This document shows positions 1-6,384 of a DNA stretch of 6,474 nucleotides, one piece after another. This stretch comes from Faecalibacterium sp. UBA1360 (lineage in GTDB: Bacteria; Bacillota; Clostridia; Oscillospirales; Ruminococcaceae), in the NCBI GenBank assembly GCA_002306375.1, contig DBRU01000045.1:14568-21041 (forward strand). Direction: 5' to 3'. Below the pieces are notes generated by a model. It ran no database searches, was not told the origin of the DNA, and was given only the letters and a program-made list of their open reading frames with translations. A program made the position numbers and the translations under genes. Numbering within the stretch: the first letter of the stretch is position 1; each line of letters begins with the position of its first letter.

Positions 1-858
1 GTGTCCACCATGGTCAATCTGTGGGGGGCCCTGGCCTCCCGGGACGTGCGGCTGCTCAAGGCCCAGCTGGACGCCCTCAACGCCCTGGGTCCCCAGTGCT
101 GGTTCGTCAACTATCTGCGCTGCCACGACGACATCGGCTGGGGCCTGGACGAGGACGAGGAGCGCCGCCTGGGCATCGACCCCCAGCTGCACAAGGAATA
201 CCTGTACCACTTCTATGAAGGGCGCTTCCCCGGGTCCTGGGCCGCGGGCGAGGTGTACAACTACGACCCCGTCACCCGGGACGCCCGCAGCTGCGGCACT
301 ACGGCCAGCCTGTGCGGCGTGGAGCGGGCGCTGGAGCAGGGGGACGGCGCGGCGCTCAAGACCGCCGTGCGCCGGGACCTGCTGCTGCACGGGGCCATGA
401 TGTTCATTCAGGGCTTCCCCATGCTCAACAGCGGGGACGAGATCGCCCAGCTCAACGGCTGGGACTACCACGACGACCCCGACCTGGCCGAGGACAGCCG
501 CAACCTGCACCGTTCGGCCTTCGACTGGGACAAGGCCGCTTTGCGGGGCCGCCCGGGCACCGTGCAGAACGCTGTGTGGCGGGGCCTGGCCGACCTGCGC
601 GCCCTGCGCGCCGACCCCTGCTTTGCCCCCGGGACCTGGTTCTCCACCTGGGATACCCACGACGACGGGGTGCTGGGGCTGATCCGCCGGGGCGAGAACC
701 GCACGCTGGTGGGGCTGTTCAACTTTACGGGGGAACGCCGCCACGCCCGGCTGGAGGCCATCCGGGGCGCCGTGCACGACCTGGACGGCGCCCCCGCCAA
801 CGTCAGCGACCTGTGGCTGCACCCCTACGAGCAGCGGGTCCTTGTGTGTGAAAGGTAA
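1..858 (+). CDS. Amylosucrase-like GH13 glucosyltransferase, C-terminal part (5' end outside window)
   Basis: By family this enzyme cleaves sucrose and transfers the glucose to an alpha-1,4-glucan, releasing fructose, probably in the cytoplasm. The visible 285 residues align by eye with roughly the last 45% of Neisseria polysaccharea amylosucrase. They include NYLRCHDDIGW at 37-47, where H42-D43 match the transition-state-stabilising His-Asp pair of GH13. They also include YNYDPVTRDAR followed by CGTTASL (86-104), GDEIAQLN (145-152) and the DSRNLHR segment (165-171), which corresponds to the DSRWAHR acceptor-site segment. A beta-sandwich C-terminal domain follows from about 212 to the end. 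The catalytic nucleophile and acid/base lie upstream of the window, so activity cannot be judged. The frame is open from base 1; the GTG there is at the window edge and is probably an internal codon, not the start. A sucrose hydrolase of the same GH13_4 group cannot be excluded. Confidence 0.86.
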   Translation: MSTMVNLWGALASRDVRLLKAQLDALNALGPQCWFVNYLRCHDDIGWGLDEDEERRLGIDPQLHKEYLYHFYEGRFPGSWAAGEVYNYDPVTRDARSCGTTASLCGVERALEQGDGAALKTAVRRDLLLHGAMMFIQGFPMLNSGDEIAQLNGWDYHDDPDLAEDSRNLHRSAFDWDKAALRGRPGTVQNAVWRGLADLRALRADPCFAPGTWFSTWDTHDDGVLGLIRRGENRTLVGLFNFTGERRHARLEAIRGAVHDLDGAPANVSDLWLHPYEQRVLVCER

Positions 859-875
859 ACCGTATTGATAAAGCA

Positions 876-923
876 GACGCCGCCCCGGCGCGGACCCTTT
901 GCGGGTCCCGCCGGGGCGGCGTC
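876..923. terminator. Bidirectional intrinsic terminator between convergent genes
   Basis: A perfect 15-bp inverted repeat pairs 876-890 with 909-923. Inside it, after one bulged C (891), a 6-bp stem (892-897 with 903-908) closes on a 5-base loop TTTGC. On the plus strand it is followed by a T-rich stretch (GTTGTATTTGTT). On the minus strand it is followed by a weaker T-rich stretch (TGCTTTATCAATA). It starts 17 bases after the amylosucrase stop and ends 23 bases after the hydrolase stop on the other strand, so it can serve both converging units. Neither T tract is uninterrupted, so efficiency in each direction is uncertain. Confidence 0.85.
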
Positions 924-946
924 GTTGTATTTGTTGGGGGGCGGCC

Positions 947-1756
947 TTACACGTCCAGCTCCATCCCCGCGTGCATGGGGCGCAGCTGGTCGCCCAGGAT
1001 GTCCGCCATCAGGGCAAAGGCCTCGGGGCCCGTGCAGTGGCCGGTGTAGAACAGCGTGCGGGTCTGTTTGAGCTCCCGGGCGGTTTGCCGGATCACGTCC
1101 CGTTCCTCCTCGGTGTGGGGGCCCTTGCGCCGCATGTGGAAGCCGCTGACGGCCACGTCCGGCTCGCCGCCGTACAGCTGACGGTATCGGTCCAGAATGT
1201 TCAGGATGCCGTTGTGGGCGCAGCCGGACAGCAGCACCCGCTTGGACCCTTCGGTGATGACCAGGCACTGCTCGTGGGCAAAGTCGTCGGGCAATACCGC
1301 CCCGTCCCGGTGCACCGACAAAGCCCGGTTGCTTTGGGGCCACAGGCGGCGGCCCGTGACGCCGGCAAACAGGGCCAGTTCCTCGTCGATGACCAGCTCC
1401 CCGTTCACCCGGCGCACGCCGGGCAGGGCGGCGGCCGCCTTGTCCATGCCGATGTAGCGCTCGCCGTGGTAAAAGTCCCCATCCGCGCCCCGCTGCATAT
1501 AGATGGCGGCCCCGGGAGCCAGCTGCCCTAAGCGCAGCAGCCCGCCCGCGTGGTCATAGTGGCCGTGGCTGAGCACCACCGTGTCCACCGCGCTCAGGTC
1601 CACGCCCAGGGCGGCGGCGTTGTCCGCAAAGGCGGCGGAGGCCCCCGTGTCCATGAGCAGGCGGTGGCGGGCGGTCTCGATGTAGAGACTCAGCCCGTGC
1701 TCGCAGGCGCAGCGGGCGTGGGCGCTCTCGTTTTCCATCAGGGTCAGCAGTCGCAT
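947..1756 (-). CDS. MBL-fold metallo-hydrolase, COG1237 (dihydropterin-ribofuranosylaminobenzene phosphate synthase-like) type
   Basis: This is a 269-residue, probably cytoplasmic metallo-beta-lactamase-fold enzyme with no signal peptide. Visible motifs are DTG (36-38), SHGHYDHAGG (63-72; metal ligands H64, H66, D68, H69), GCAHNGILNI (178-187, H181), SGFHMRRKG (204-212) and YTGHCTG (237-243, H240). The combination of GCAHNG, GFHxRRKG and TGHCTG is typical of the COG1237 group. That group often inherits the name of an archaeal methanopterin-pathway enzyme, which is unlikely to be the role in a bacterium of this type. The start is ATG at 1756-1754, preceded by AAAGGAG at 1766-1772 with 9 bases of spacing. 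It lies 24 bases after the stop of the second ABC half-transporter on the same strand, with no obvious terminator between, so it is probably the last gene of that operon. The substrate is unknown; detoxifying or processing something handled by the exporter is inference only. Confidence 0.88.
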   Translation of the reverse strand: MRLLTLMENESAHARCACEHGLSLYIETARHRLLMDTGASAAFADNAAALGVDLSAVDTVVLSHGHYDHAGGLLRLGQLAPGAAIYMQRGADGDFYHGERYIGMDKAAAALPGVRRVNGELVIDEELALFAGVTGRRLWPQSNRALSVHRDGAVLPDDFAHEQCLVITEGSKRVLLSGCAHNGILNILDRYRQLYGGEPDVAVSGFHMRRKGPHTEEERDVIRQTARELKQTRTLFYTGHCTGPEAFALMADILGDQLRPMHAGMELDV

Positions 1757-1765
1757 GGGACCACT

Positions 1766-1772
1766 CTCCTTT
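1766..1772 (-). promoter_or_regulatory. Ribosome binding site of the MBL hydrolase gene
   Basis: AAAGGAG on the minus strand, 9 bases before the ATG at 1756. It falls in the 24-base gap after the ABC stop codon, so the hydrolase is translated from its own site within the shared message. It supports the chosen start. Confidence 0.75.
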
Positions 1773-1780
1773 ACAGTTTG

Positions 1781-3553
1781 TTATTCAAATTGCGAAGCGT
1801 ACAATGTGTAATACAGCCCCTTGCGTTCCATCAGCCGGGCGTGGGTGCCCTGCTCCACCACGTCGCCGTGGTCCATGACCAGGATGCGGTCGGCGTTCTG
1901 GATCGTGGACAGGCGGTGGGCGATGACAAAGGAGGTGCGCCCGCGCATCATCTGCTGCATGGCGGCCTGGACCTTCTGTTCGGTGTTGGTGTCCACGTTG
2001 CTGGTGGCCTCGTCCAAAATCAGCATGTGGGTGTCGTACAGCATGGCCCGGGCGATGGTCAAAAGCTGCTTCTGGCCCTTGCTGATGTTGCCGCCGTCCT
2101 CGGTGATGACGGTGTCGTACCCCTGGGGCAGGCGCAGGATCGTGTCGTGGATGCGGGCGGCTTTGGCGGCGGCGATGACCTCCTCCCGCTTTGCCCCCGG
2201 CCGGCCGTAGGCGATGTTGTCGTACACGGTGCCCCGGAACACCCAGGTGTCCTGCAAGACCATGGCGTAGGCCCGGCGCACCGACGCCCGGGTCAGGGTG
2301 CGGATGTCCCGCCCGTCCACGGCGATGCTGCCGGCGTCGGGGTCGTAGAACCGCATGAGCAGGTTGATGATGGTGGTCTTGCCCGCGCCGGTGTGTCCCA
2401 CGATGGCCACGGTCTGCCCGGGCTGGGCGCTCAGGTCCAGGTCGTGGAGGACCGTCTGCCCCGGCACATACCCGAAGCTGACGCTCCGGACCTCCACCTG
2501 GCCCCGCACAGTGTCCAGCGGCGCGGCGTCGGGGGCGTCGGCGGGCTCCTCGGCTTCGTCCAGCAGGGCGAACACCCGTTCAGCCGCCGCCAGGGCGGAG
2601 TAGATCTCGTTGAGGATGTTGGCCACCTCGTTGATGGGACCGCAGAACTTGCGGGAATACAGCACAAAGGAGGAGATCTGCCCCATGCCGGCCCGGCCCA
2701 GCATGTACAGCGCGGCCCCGGCCATGCCCACGATGGACAGGCCCAGGTTGTTGATGAGGTTCACGGTGGGGCCGGTGGTCATGCCCAGGGAGTCGGCGTC
2801 CCGGTAGGCTTCGGCGGCGTCCCGGTTGATGGCGGCAAAGTCCCGGCAGACGTCCTGCTCGTAGGCGTAGGCCAAAATGGTCTTCTGGCCGGAGAACATC
2901 TCCTCGGCATAGCCGTTGAGCCGACCGTAGGCGGCGCTGCGCCGGGCGTACAGCGGCCGGGTGCGCTTGCTCATGTACCGGGTAAAGCCCACGGCCATGG
3001 GCAGCGTGACGCACAGGCAGGCCACCAGCGGCGGCGAGATCAGGCACATCATAAAAAACGAACCCACCACCGTGACCAGGCTGGTCAGGATCTGCACCAG
3101 GTCGGCGGACAGGCTGGTGGTGACCACGTCGATGTCGTAGGACACGCGGCTGATGATGTCCCCGGCCTGGTTGCGGTCAAAGTAGCCCACCGGCATGGCC
3201 ATGAGCTTGGCGAACACGTCCTTGCGCATGCGGTTGGCGATGCGCCGCCCCACCCGCATCATGCCCAGGCTGGTCACAAAGGACATCAGGTTGCTCAGGA
3301 TATAGGCGGCGGCCATGCAGCGGGCATAGTAGGCCACGGTGGCAAAATCCACCTGGTGGGGGCCCACGGCGGCGTTGATGGCCTTGCCCGCAAAGCTGGG
3401 ACCCAGCAGATTGCCCACGTTGCTGGCAAGGGTACACAGCAAAAGCGCCAATACCAGCAGGCGGTCTTTGGTCATATAGCGCAGGATGCGCAGGATCGTG
3501 GCTTTGGCGTCCCGGGGTTTTTCCTGTTTGACGCGGGGTCCTCTGGGTGGCAT
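1781..3553 (-). CDS. ABC exporter half-transporter, subunit with catalytic Glu and altered signature (canonical Walker A/B and H-loop)
   Basis: This 590-residue membrane protein has one transmembrane domain fused to one ATPase domain, the usual layout and length for a type IV (B-family) ABC exporter half. A basic N-terminus (1-30) precedes about six membrane segments between roughly 31 and 315. The ATPase domain follows: Walker A GHTGAGKTT (386-394), Q-loop Q434, Walker B LILDE (511-515) with catalytic E515, D-loop SNVD (518-521) and H-loop H546 in IAHRLST. The signature reads NISKGQ (489-494), not LSGGQ, so the first Gly is replaced by Lys. This fits the half whose signature serves the degenerate ATP site of a heterodimer. 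It lies 14 bases after its partner (stop at 3568), with AAGGGGG directly after that stop as ribosome binding site. The substrate cannot be told from sequence; drugs, lipids or peptides are all possible. Confidence 0.93.
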   Translation of the reverse strand: MPPRGPRVKQEKPRDAKATILRILRYMTKDRLLVLALLLCTLASNVGNLLGPSFAGKAINAAVGPHQVDFATVAYYARCMAAAYILSNLMSFVTSLGMMRVGRRIANRMRKDVFAKLMAMPVGYFDRNQAGDIISRVSYDIDVVTTSLSADLVQILTSLVTVVGSFFMMCLISPPLVACLCVTLPMAVGFTRYMSKRTRPLYARRSAAYGRLNGYAEEMFSGQKTILAYAYEQDVCRDFAAINRDAAEAYRDADSLGMTTGPTVNLINNLGLSIVGMAGAALYMLGRAGMGQISSFVLYSRKFCGPINEVANILNEIYSALAAAERVFALLDEAEEPADAPDAAPLDTVRGQVEVRSVSFGYVPGQTVLHDLDLSAQPGQTVAIVGHTGAGKTTIINLLMRFYDPDAGSIAVDGRDIRTLTRASVRRAYAMVLQDTWVFRGTVYDNIAYGRPGAKREEVIAAAKAARIHDTILRLPQGYDTVITEDGGNISKGQKQLLTIARAMLYDTHMLILDEATSNVDTNTEQKVQAAMQQMMRGRTSFVIAHRLSTIQNADRILVMDHGDVVEQGTHARLMERKGLYYTLYASQFE

Positions 3554-3560
3554 GGCGGGA

Positions 3561-3567
3561 CCCCCTT
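3561..3567 (-). promoter_or_regulatory. Ribosome binding site of the second ABC gene, abutting the upstream stop
   Basis: AAGGGGG on the minus strand immediately follows the TGA stop (3570-3568) of the first half-transporter and sits 7 bases before the ATG at 3553. This close arrangement suggests translational coupling, which would help the two subunits to be made in equal amounts. Confidence 0.7.
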
Positions 3568-5313
3568 TCAGGCCAGGGCGCCCATCTGGGCGCGGTAGAT
3601 CTCGGCATAGGCGGGGCAGGTATCCAGCAGTTCCCGGTGGGTGCCGTAGCCGATGCAGCGGCCGTTGTCCATGACCAGGATGTGGGTCATGCCCTGGATC
3701 GAGCTGACCCGCTGGGCCACCATGATCGTGGTGGAATGTTTGTGCCTCTCAAAAATGGCTTTGCGCAGGGCGGCGTCGGTCTTGTAGTCCAGCGCCGAGG
3801 AGGAATCGTCCAGCACCAGGATGTCGGGGTCGGCGGCCAGCGCTCGGGAGATCAGCAGCCGCTGGCGCTGCCCGCCGGACAGATTGGCCCCCCGGATGTC
3901 GGCCTGGTGGTCGAGGCCGTCCTCCAGCGAGTCGATGTATTCGGCGGCGACGGCGTCCTCCACGGCCCGCAGCAGGTCGTCCTCACTCAGGTCGCGGCCA
4001 AAGCGGATGTTTTCGCGCAGGGTGTTGTAAAACACCATGTCGTTTTGCAGCACAACGCCGAATTTGCGGCGCAGCTCGTCCTTGGGGTAGCTGCGCACGT
4101 CCCGCCCGTCCACGAACACGCCGCCGGACTCGGCGTCGTAAAAGCGCATGAGCAGGTTCAAAATCGTGGTCTTGCCGCAGCCCGTGGGCCCGATGATACC
4201 CAGGCTTTCGCCCCGGTTCAGGGTAAAGGAGATGTCCCGCAGGCAGGGCGCGCCGCCCTCGCTCTCGTCGGTCTTGCCCTCGCCGCCGTAGCGGAACCAC
4301 ACGTGCTCGAACCGGATAAAGCCCGGTCCCGCGGGGACCGCAGCCTGCTCGGCGGGCAGCACGGGCTGGTCGTCGGGGGCCGCCAGGACCCGGGCGATGC
4401 GGTTGGCCGAGGCCGTGGCCTTGCTCAGCATCATGAAAATGCGGTTGACCCCCATGACCCCCTGCATGACCATGTTGAAATAGGTCAGAAAAGCCAGGAT
4501 GACCCCGGGCTTGATGAGCCCTTCATCCACCCGGCCCGCACCCACCCACACCACCAGGGTCAGGCCGATGCTCAGGCAGGTCTGCATCAGCGGCCCGGGC
4601 ACGGCCATGACCGTGCTGGCCCGGATGTCGGCTTTGGCCATGGCGTCGCTGGCGGCGGCAAAGCGGTCTTTCTCGTATTCGGTCTTGGACAGCGCCTTGA
4701 TGACCCGGATGCCGGTGATATCCTCCCGCATGGTGCGCACCACGTCGTCCAGGCGCTCCTGCACCCGGCGGTACAGCGGGATGCCGTAGCGGGACACCCC
4801 CACGATGACCACGATGAGCACCGGCACGATGACGCACAGAATGCCCGACAGCACCGGGTCCATGAGCATGGTCACCGTGATGCCCCCCACCAGCATGATG
4901 GGCACCCGCACGCACATGGTTTGCAGCGACTGCACGCAGGTCTGGACGTTGTAGCTGTCGCTGGTCATGCGGCTGATCAGGCTGGGCAGACCGAAGGCGT
5001 CGAACTGGGACCCGGACAGGTTGGCCGTCTTGGCAAACAGGTCCCGGCGCAGGTCGTAGGACACATGGTGGGCGTTGCGGATGGCGGCGTGGTTGGCGAT
5101 GACGTTGAGCTGACGGGTGACCAGGGCCGTGACCACCATGAGCCCGCCCCACAAAACCACCTGTTCCATGCGGTTCAGGGGCACGATCTCGTCGATCAGG
5201 TGTTCGAGGATGGCGGGGATCAGCAGCTCGGTCAGCGCCCCCGCCAGCTTGACGAGCATCGAAGCCCCGATGCCCCGGGCGTACACCCGCATATATCGGT
5301 AGATCAGCGCCAT
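3568..5313 (-). CDS. ABC exporter half-transporter, degenerate-site subunit (catalytic Glu to Asp, H-loop His to Gln)
   Basis: This 581-residue fusion of a six-helix transmembrane domain (helices roughly within 17-295) and an ATPase domain is the partner of the downstream ABC protein. The ATPase motifs are Walker A GPTGCGKTT (375-383), Q-loop Q423, a canonical signature LSGGQ (478-482), Walker B ILVLDD (498-503) and D-loop SALD (506-509). The residue after the Walker B Asp is D503 where the catalytic Glu is expected. The H-loop position is Q534, in MVAQRVSS, where His is expected. Both changes are the hallmark of the non-hydrolysing half of heterodimeric exporters such as TM287, BmrC and LmrC. 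A charged insertion (about 343-354) lies between the first ATPase strand and Walker A. The start is ATG at 5313, with AGAAGG at 5321-5326 spaced by 7 bases. It is the first gene of the three-gene unit. Confidence 0.93.
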   Translation of the reverse strand: MALIYRYMRVYARGIGASMLVKLAGALTELLIPAILEHLIDEIVPLNRMEQVVLWGGLMVVTALVTRQLNVIANHAAIRNAHHVSYDLRRDLFAKTANLSGSQFDAFGLPSLISRMTSDSYNVQTCVQSLQTMCVRVPIMLVGGITVTMLMDPVLSGILCVIVPVLIVVIVGVSRYGIPLYRRVQERLDDVVRTMREDITGIRVIKALSKTEYEKDRFAAASDAMAKADIRASTVMAVPGPLMQTCLSIGLTLVVWVGAGRVDEGLIKPGVILAFLTYFNMVMQGVMGVNRIFMMLSKATASANRIARVLAAPDDQPVLPAEQAAVPAGPGFIRFEHVWFRYGGEGKTDESEGGAPCLRDISFTLNRGESLGIIGPTGCGKTTILNLLMRFYDAESGGVFVDGRDVRSYPKDELRRKFGVVLQNDMVFYNTLRENIRFGRDLSEDDLLRAVEDAVAAEYIDSLEDGLDHQADIRGANLSGGQRQRLLISRALAADPDILVLDDSSSALDYKTDAALRKAIFERHKHSTTIMVAQRVSSIQGMTHILVMDNGRCIGYGTHRELLDTCPAYAEIYRAQMGALA

Positions 5314-5320
5314 GGCGCGG

Positions 5321-5326
5321 CCTTCT
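5321..5326 (-). promoter_or_regulatory. Ribosome binding site of the first ABC gene
   Basis: AGAAGG on the minus strand, 7 bases before the ATG at 5313. It is a moderate match to the consensus and supports this start for the 581-residue protein. Confidence 0.6.
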
Positions 5327-5356
5327 TTCCCTGCCCCGGACGCGGCGCGCCGGGGG

Positions 5357-5382
5357 TTCTTGTTTACAGGCTACTACAAGAA
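5357..5382. promoter_or_regulatory. Candidate operator: 7-bp inverted repeat centred on the -10 box
   Basis: TTCTTGT at 5357-5363 and ACAAGAA at 5376-5382 form a perfect inverted repeat with a 12-base spacer. The centre (about 5369.5) falls within the putative -10 hexamer at 5368-5373. That geometry suits a dimeric repressor blocking polymerase access. No regulator gene is in this window, so the binding protein is unknown. Confidence 0.45.
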
Positions 5383-5397
5383 TTGCACGCTTGTCAA
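5368..5397 (-). promoter_or_regulatory. Probable sigma-A promoter of the ABC-MBL operon
   Basis: On the minus strand a perfect -35 box TTGACA (5397-5392) is followed after 18 bases by TAGCCT (5373-5368), which keeps the first, second and last bases of the -10 consensus. An A-rich run (AAAAAGA, around 5399-5405) just upstream of the -35 could act as an UP-like element. The predicted transcript start is near 5361, giving a leader of about 48 bases before the ATG at 5313. The weak -10 and slightly long spacer suggest a promoter that is not fully active without regulation. Confidence 0.6.
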
Positions 5398-5421
5398 ATC
5401 TTTTTCGCCCGGGGCGCATGC

Positions 5422-5464
5422 AAAAACGCCGGGCCCCGGCGCATGCTGCGCGGGACCCGGCGTT
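5422..5464 (-). terminator. Intrinsic terminator of the lipoprotein gene
   Basis: Read on the minus strand, the hairpin pairs 5456-5464 with 5425-5433 (9 bp). It continues through a 3-bp and a 4-bp inner stem interrupted by small bulges, with a loop at 5443-5447. A run of five T residues (plus-strand A 5422-5426) follows and partly overlaps the base of the stem. It lies 23 bases after the lipoprotein stop and about 25 bases before the -35 box of the ABC operon, so it separates the two units. Confidence 0.85.
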
Positions 5465-5487
5465 GCCGCGGGAAAAGGACCGTGGGC

Positions 5488-6327
5488 TCAGCCCGTGACG
5501 GTCACGCTGGTGATGTGGGGGTTGACGCCCTCGTACCAGTACAGGAAGCCTTCCATGTCGATGACCTGGCCGATCTGCAGCGCCTTGACGGCGGCGTACA
5601 CGTCGGTGGTGTTGTCGCACAGGTAGCTTTCGATGGTGAAGGTGTAGGTCTCGCCGTTGTACGAGGCGTTGAAGTACAGGTCGTCACCGTCGGTGCCGGA
5701 GCCGTCCCAGTTGTACAGGAAGGCCACGTCGTTGCCGGCGTCATCCTGACCGGCGGCTTCCACGGTCAGGCCGGTGAAGCTGACCAGCTGGTTCTGGTGG
5801 TCGATGAGCTCGTCGGTGCCCAGCAGCTCGGTCACGTTCAGCGGCTCGGCGATGAAGGGCTCGGCGTCCTCGACGAATTCAAAGGTGCCTTCCATGATCT
5901 CGATCTCGCCGGACCATTCGGCCTTGTAGCCGGTGACGCGGATGCAGGCGCCGGGGACCAGCTTTTCGTAGTCCTCTTCGGAGCAGGCCATGTCATACAG
6001 GAAGTAGGCGCCGTCCTGGTCCTGGGCGTAGACGGTGGCCTTGTCCTCCCACCAGGACTGCTTGGCCTGGACGTAGACTTCCACCGTGACCTCGTCGTCG
6101 ATGGCGGCGGCCATGTACTCGTCATAGCTCATGACTTCGCCGGCGGCAGCGGGCTCGGCGGTATCCTCGGTGTCGGCGGTGTCTTCGGACTCGGTCTCGG
6201 CGGGCTCGGACGCGGTGGAATCGGTGGCGGCCGAGTCGGTGGAAGCGGTGCTGGACTGGCCGCCGGCGCAGGCGGTCAGGGCGGCCACCATGCCGAAGGC
6301 GATCAGCAGGCTGAGAAGTTTTTTCAT
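5488..6327 (-). CDS. Secreted lipoprotein with acidic linker and probable tandem OB-fold-like domains, function unknown
   Basis: A 279-residue protein begins with the lipoprotein signal MKKLLSLLIAFGMVAALTAC. The lipobox LTAC puts the lipidated cysteine at 20, so the mature protein should be anchored to the outer face of the membrane. Residues 21-63 are an aromatic-free linker rich in Ser, Thr, Asp, Glu and Ala. A first strand-rich region (about 66-155) contains VEVYVQAKQSWW, VYAQDQDGAYFLYDM and the segment PGACIRVTGYKAEWSGEIEI. A second (about 160-279) contains LVSFTGLTVEAAG, VAFLYNWDG and a final VIDMEGFLYWYEG stretch. The pattern of short beta strands with V-x-G-x turns resembles OB-fold (tRNA-anti-like) lipoproteins common in Clostridia, but I recognise no specific family or catalytic motif. 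An upstream in-frame ATG (6405) is rejected because AGGAGGG at 6335-6341 points to 6327, and because the promoter lies inside that extension. It appears to be a single-gene unit. Confidence 0.85.
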   Translation of the reverse strand: MKKLLSLLIAFGMVAALTACAGGQSSTASTDSAATDSTASEPAETESEDTADTEDTAEPAAAGEVMSYDEYMAAAIDDEVTVEVYVQAKQSWWEDKATVYAQDQDGAYFLYDMACSEEDYEKLVPGACIRVTGYKAEWSGEIEIMEGTFEFVEDAEPFIAEPLNVTELLGTDELIDHQNQLVSFTGLTVEAAGQDDAGNDVAFLYNWDGSGTDGDDLYFNASYNGETYTFTIESYLCDNTTDVYAAVKALQIGQVIDMEGFLYWYEGVNPHITSVTVTG

Positions 6328-6334
6328 TGTTATT

Positions 6335-6341
6335 CCCTCCT
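6335..6341 (-). promoter_or_regulatory. Strong ribosome binding site that fixes the lipoprotein start
   Basis: AGGAGGG on the minus strand, 7 bases before the ATG at 6327. It is the best ribosome binding site in the window and places the start at the lipoprotein signal peptide, not at the upstream in-frame ATG at 6405. Confidence 0.88.
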
Positions 6342-6345
6342 GATT

Positions 6346-6384
6346 GGTAGGCCGGGGCATTCCCTCGCGCCCCGGATACCTACC
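6346..6384 (-). promoter_or_regulatory. Leader hairpin / dyad between promoter and ribosome binding site of the lipoprotein gene
   Basis: GGTAGG (plus 6346-6351) pairs with CCTACC (6379-6384), and CCGGGGC (6352-6358) pairs with GCCCCGG (6369-6375). The result is a 13-bp stem with a 3-base bulge and a 10-base loop. The outer pairs lie directly against the -10 box, so only the inner 7-bp stem is surely in the transcript if initiation is near 6378. The whole could be an operator in DNA, a 5'-end stabilising hairpin in RNA, or both. Its loop carries GAGGGAAT on the minus strand, which is repeated exactly at the ribosome binding site. Confidence 0.5.

Noticed and set aside
1..3. GTG at base 1 as the true start of the amylosucrase-like gene
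   Set aside because: The protein begins in the middle of the GH13 barrel, lacking the nucleophile and acid/base region, and no upstream sequence is available. The gene is simply cut by the window edge.
1550..3598. Long open frame of 682 codons on the plus strand, opposite the ABC and MBL genes
   Set aside because: Its product is dominated by Val, His, Gly, Gln and Asp with no domain motifs, and it lies antisense to a clear ABC protein with all ATPase motifs. It is the expected stop-poor shadow of a GC-rich gene.
5413..5446. GGCGCATGC occurs twice (5413-5421 and 5438-5446), the second copy inside the terminator hairpin
   Set aside because: A short GC-rich repeat with a palindromic GCATGC core in a GC-rich intergenic region. 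There is no further structure, and it is probably chance or terminator remodelling.
4523..5620. 365-codon minus-strand frame overlapping the first ABC gene and the intergenic region
   Set aside because: It is Arg/His/Pro/Gly-rich with no motif, runs through a promoter and a terminator, and overlaps the well-supported ABC frame. It is a frame shadow.
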